DNA of 5,858 nt from Actinomycetota bacterium (lineage in GTDB: Bacteria; Actinomycetota; Acidimicrobiia; Acidimicrobiales; Ilumatobacteraceae). This document shows positions 5,701 through 5,858 of the stretch, piece after piece. The notes under the pieces were generated by a model that saw only the letters and a list, made by a program, of their open reading frames with translations, did not search any database and was not told the DNA's origin. Location of the stretch: positions 1 to 5,858 of the forward strand of contig SXPW01000145.1 of NCBI GenBank assembly GCA_005793785.1, read 5' to 3'. A program made the translations under genes and the position numbers. The first letter of the stretch is position 1. Every line of letters begins with the position of its first letter.

Positions 5701-5858
5701 ATGGCTGAAACGATCACCATTATCGACGACCGCACGGGCAAGCAAGTGACCGTGCCCATCAGCGGAGGCGCATTTTCCTCGGCGGCATTGCGTCAACTCG
5801 ACCCGAAACTGCGAATGTACGACCCCGCATTCCTCTCGACTGCGGCGTGCAAGTCGGC
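5701..5858 (+). CDS. gltA: Citrate synthase, N-terminal part (3' end outside window)
   Basis: The first 52 codons of a protein that would condense acetyl-CoA with oxaloacetate to citrate, the entry step of the TCA cycle. The visible part has the N-terminal beta-domain of type II (GltA-like) citrate synthases: TITIIDDRTGKQVTVPI, a short linker with ALRQL, then MYDPAFLSTAACKS, matching the family block YDP-x-F-x-ST-A-C-x-S that precedes the ITYIDG segment. This N-terminal extension argues against the shorter methylcitrate synthase PrpC. No active-site residues lie inside the window, so the call depends on this block. The ATG is supported by GGAAAGG 7 bases upstream. It begins 117 bp after the carboxyltransferase gene, with two intervening stem-loops, so it probably has its own promoter. 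Confidence 0.87.
   Translation, partial: MAETITIIDDRTGKQVTVPISGGAFSSAALRQLDPKLRMYDPAFLSTAACKS

Noticed and set aside
4198..5858. A methylcitrate (propionate) operon made of PCC beta, methylcitrate synthase and aconitase
   Set aside because: The synthase N-terminus has the GltA-type beta-domain extension, no PrpB/PrpD is present, and aconitase is separated by oppositely oriented genes.

Overview
The window is high-GC, densely coding bacterial DNA with no RNA genes, insertion sequences or CRISPR. Every gene except one small two-gene cassette looks like core metabolism. An AccD6-like carboxyltransferase, a HAD-IB/PlsC fusion, TAnnnT boxes directly upstream of start codons with no Shine-Dalgarno, and almost no TTA codons outside the cassette together suggest an actinobacterium. 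Acidimicrobiia is a guess; family-level placement cannot be made without a search.

Layout: (1) 1-994 (+), the C-terminal part of a mitochondrial-type aconitase. (2) 1058-1634 (+), a 63-aa protein of unknown function overlapping by 68 bp a 150-aa nucleotidyltransferase-fold protein; this pair differs in codon use from its surroundings and is probably an accessory, toxin-antitoxin-like or resident mobile module. (3) a hairpin at 1692-1718 between convergent genes. (4) 1755-4150 (-), a two-gene lipid operon: a membrane di-iron fatty-acid desaturase/hydroxylase-like protein, then a HAD phosphatase-PlsC acyltransferase fusion. (5) a 47-bp divergent promoter region (4151-4197), apparently giving leaderless transcripts both ways. 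(6) 4198-5583 (+), an acyl-CoA carboxylase carboxyltransferase with a divergent N-terminal half. (7) a 117-bp gap with two stem-loops, then 5701-5858 (+), the start of citrate synthase.

Taken together, the two enzymes that begin the TCA cycle (citrate synthase and aconitase) flank genes that make, modify and esterify acyl chains: carboxyltransferase (malonyl-CoA or methylmalonyl-CoA type supply), desaturase/hydroxylase, and acyltransferase. The nucleotidyltransferase cassette has no evident link to this pathway. I see no strong evidence of a wholly new large system. The best candidate for an under-described one is the nucleotidyltransferase pair; the altered carboxyltransferase and the compact divergent promoter also deserve attention.
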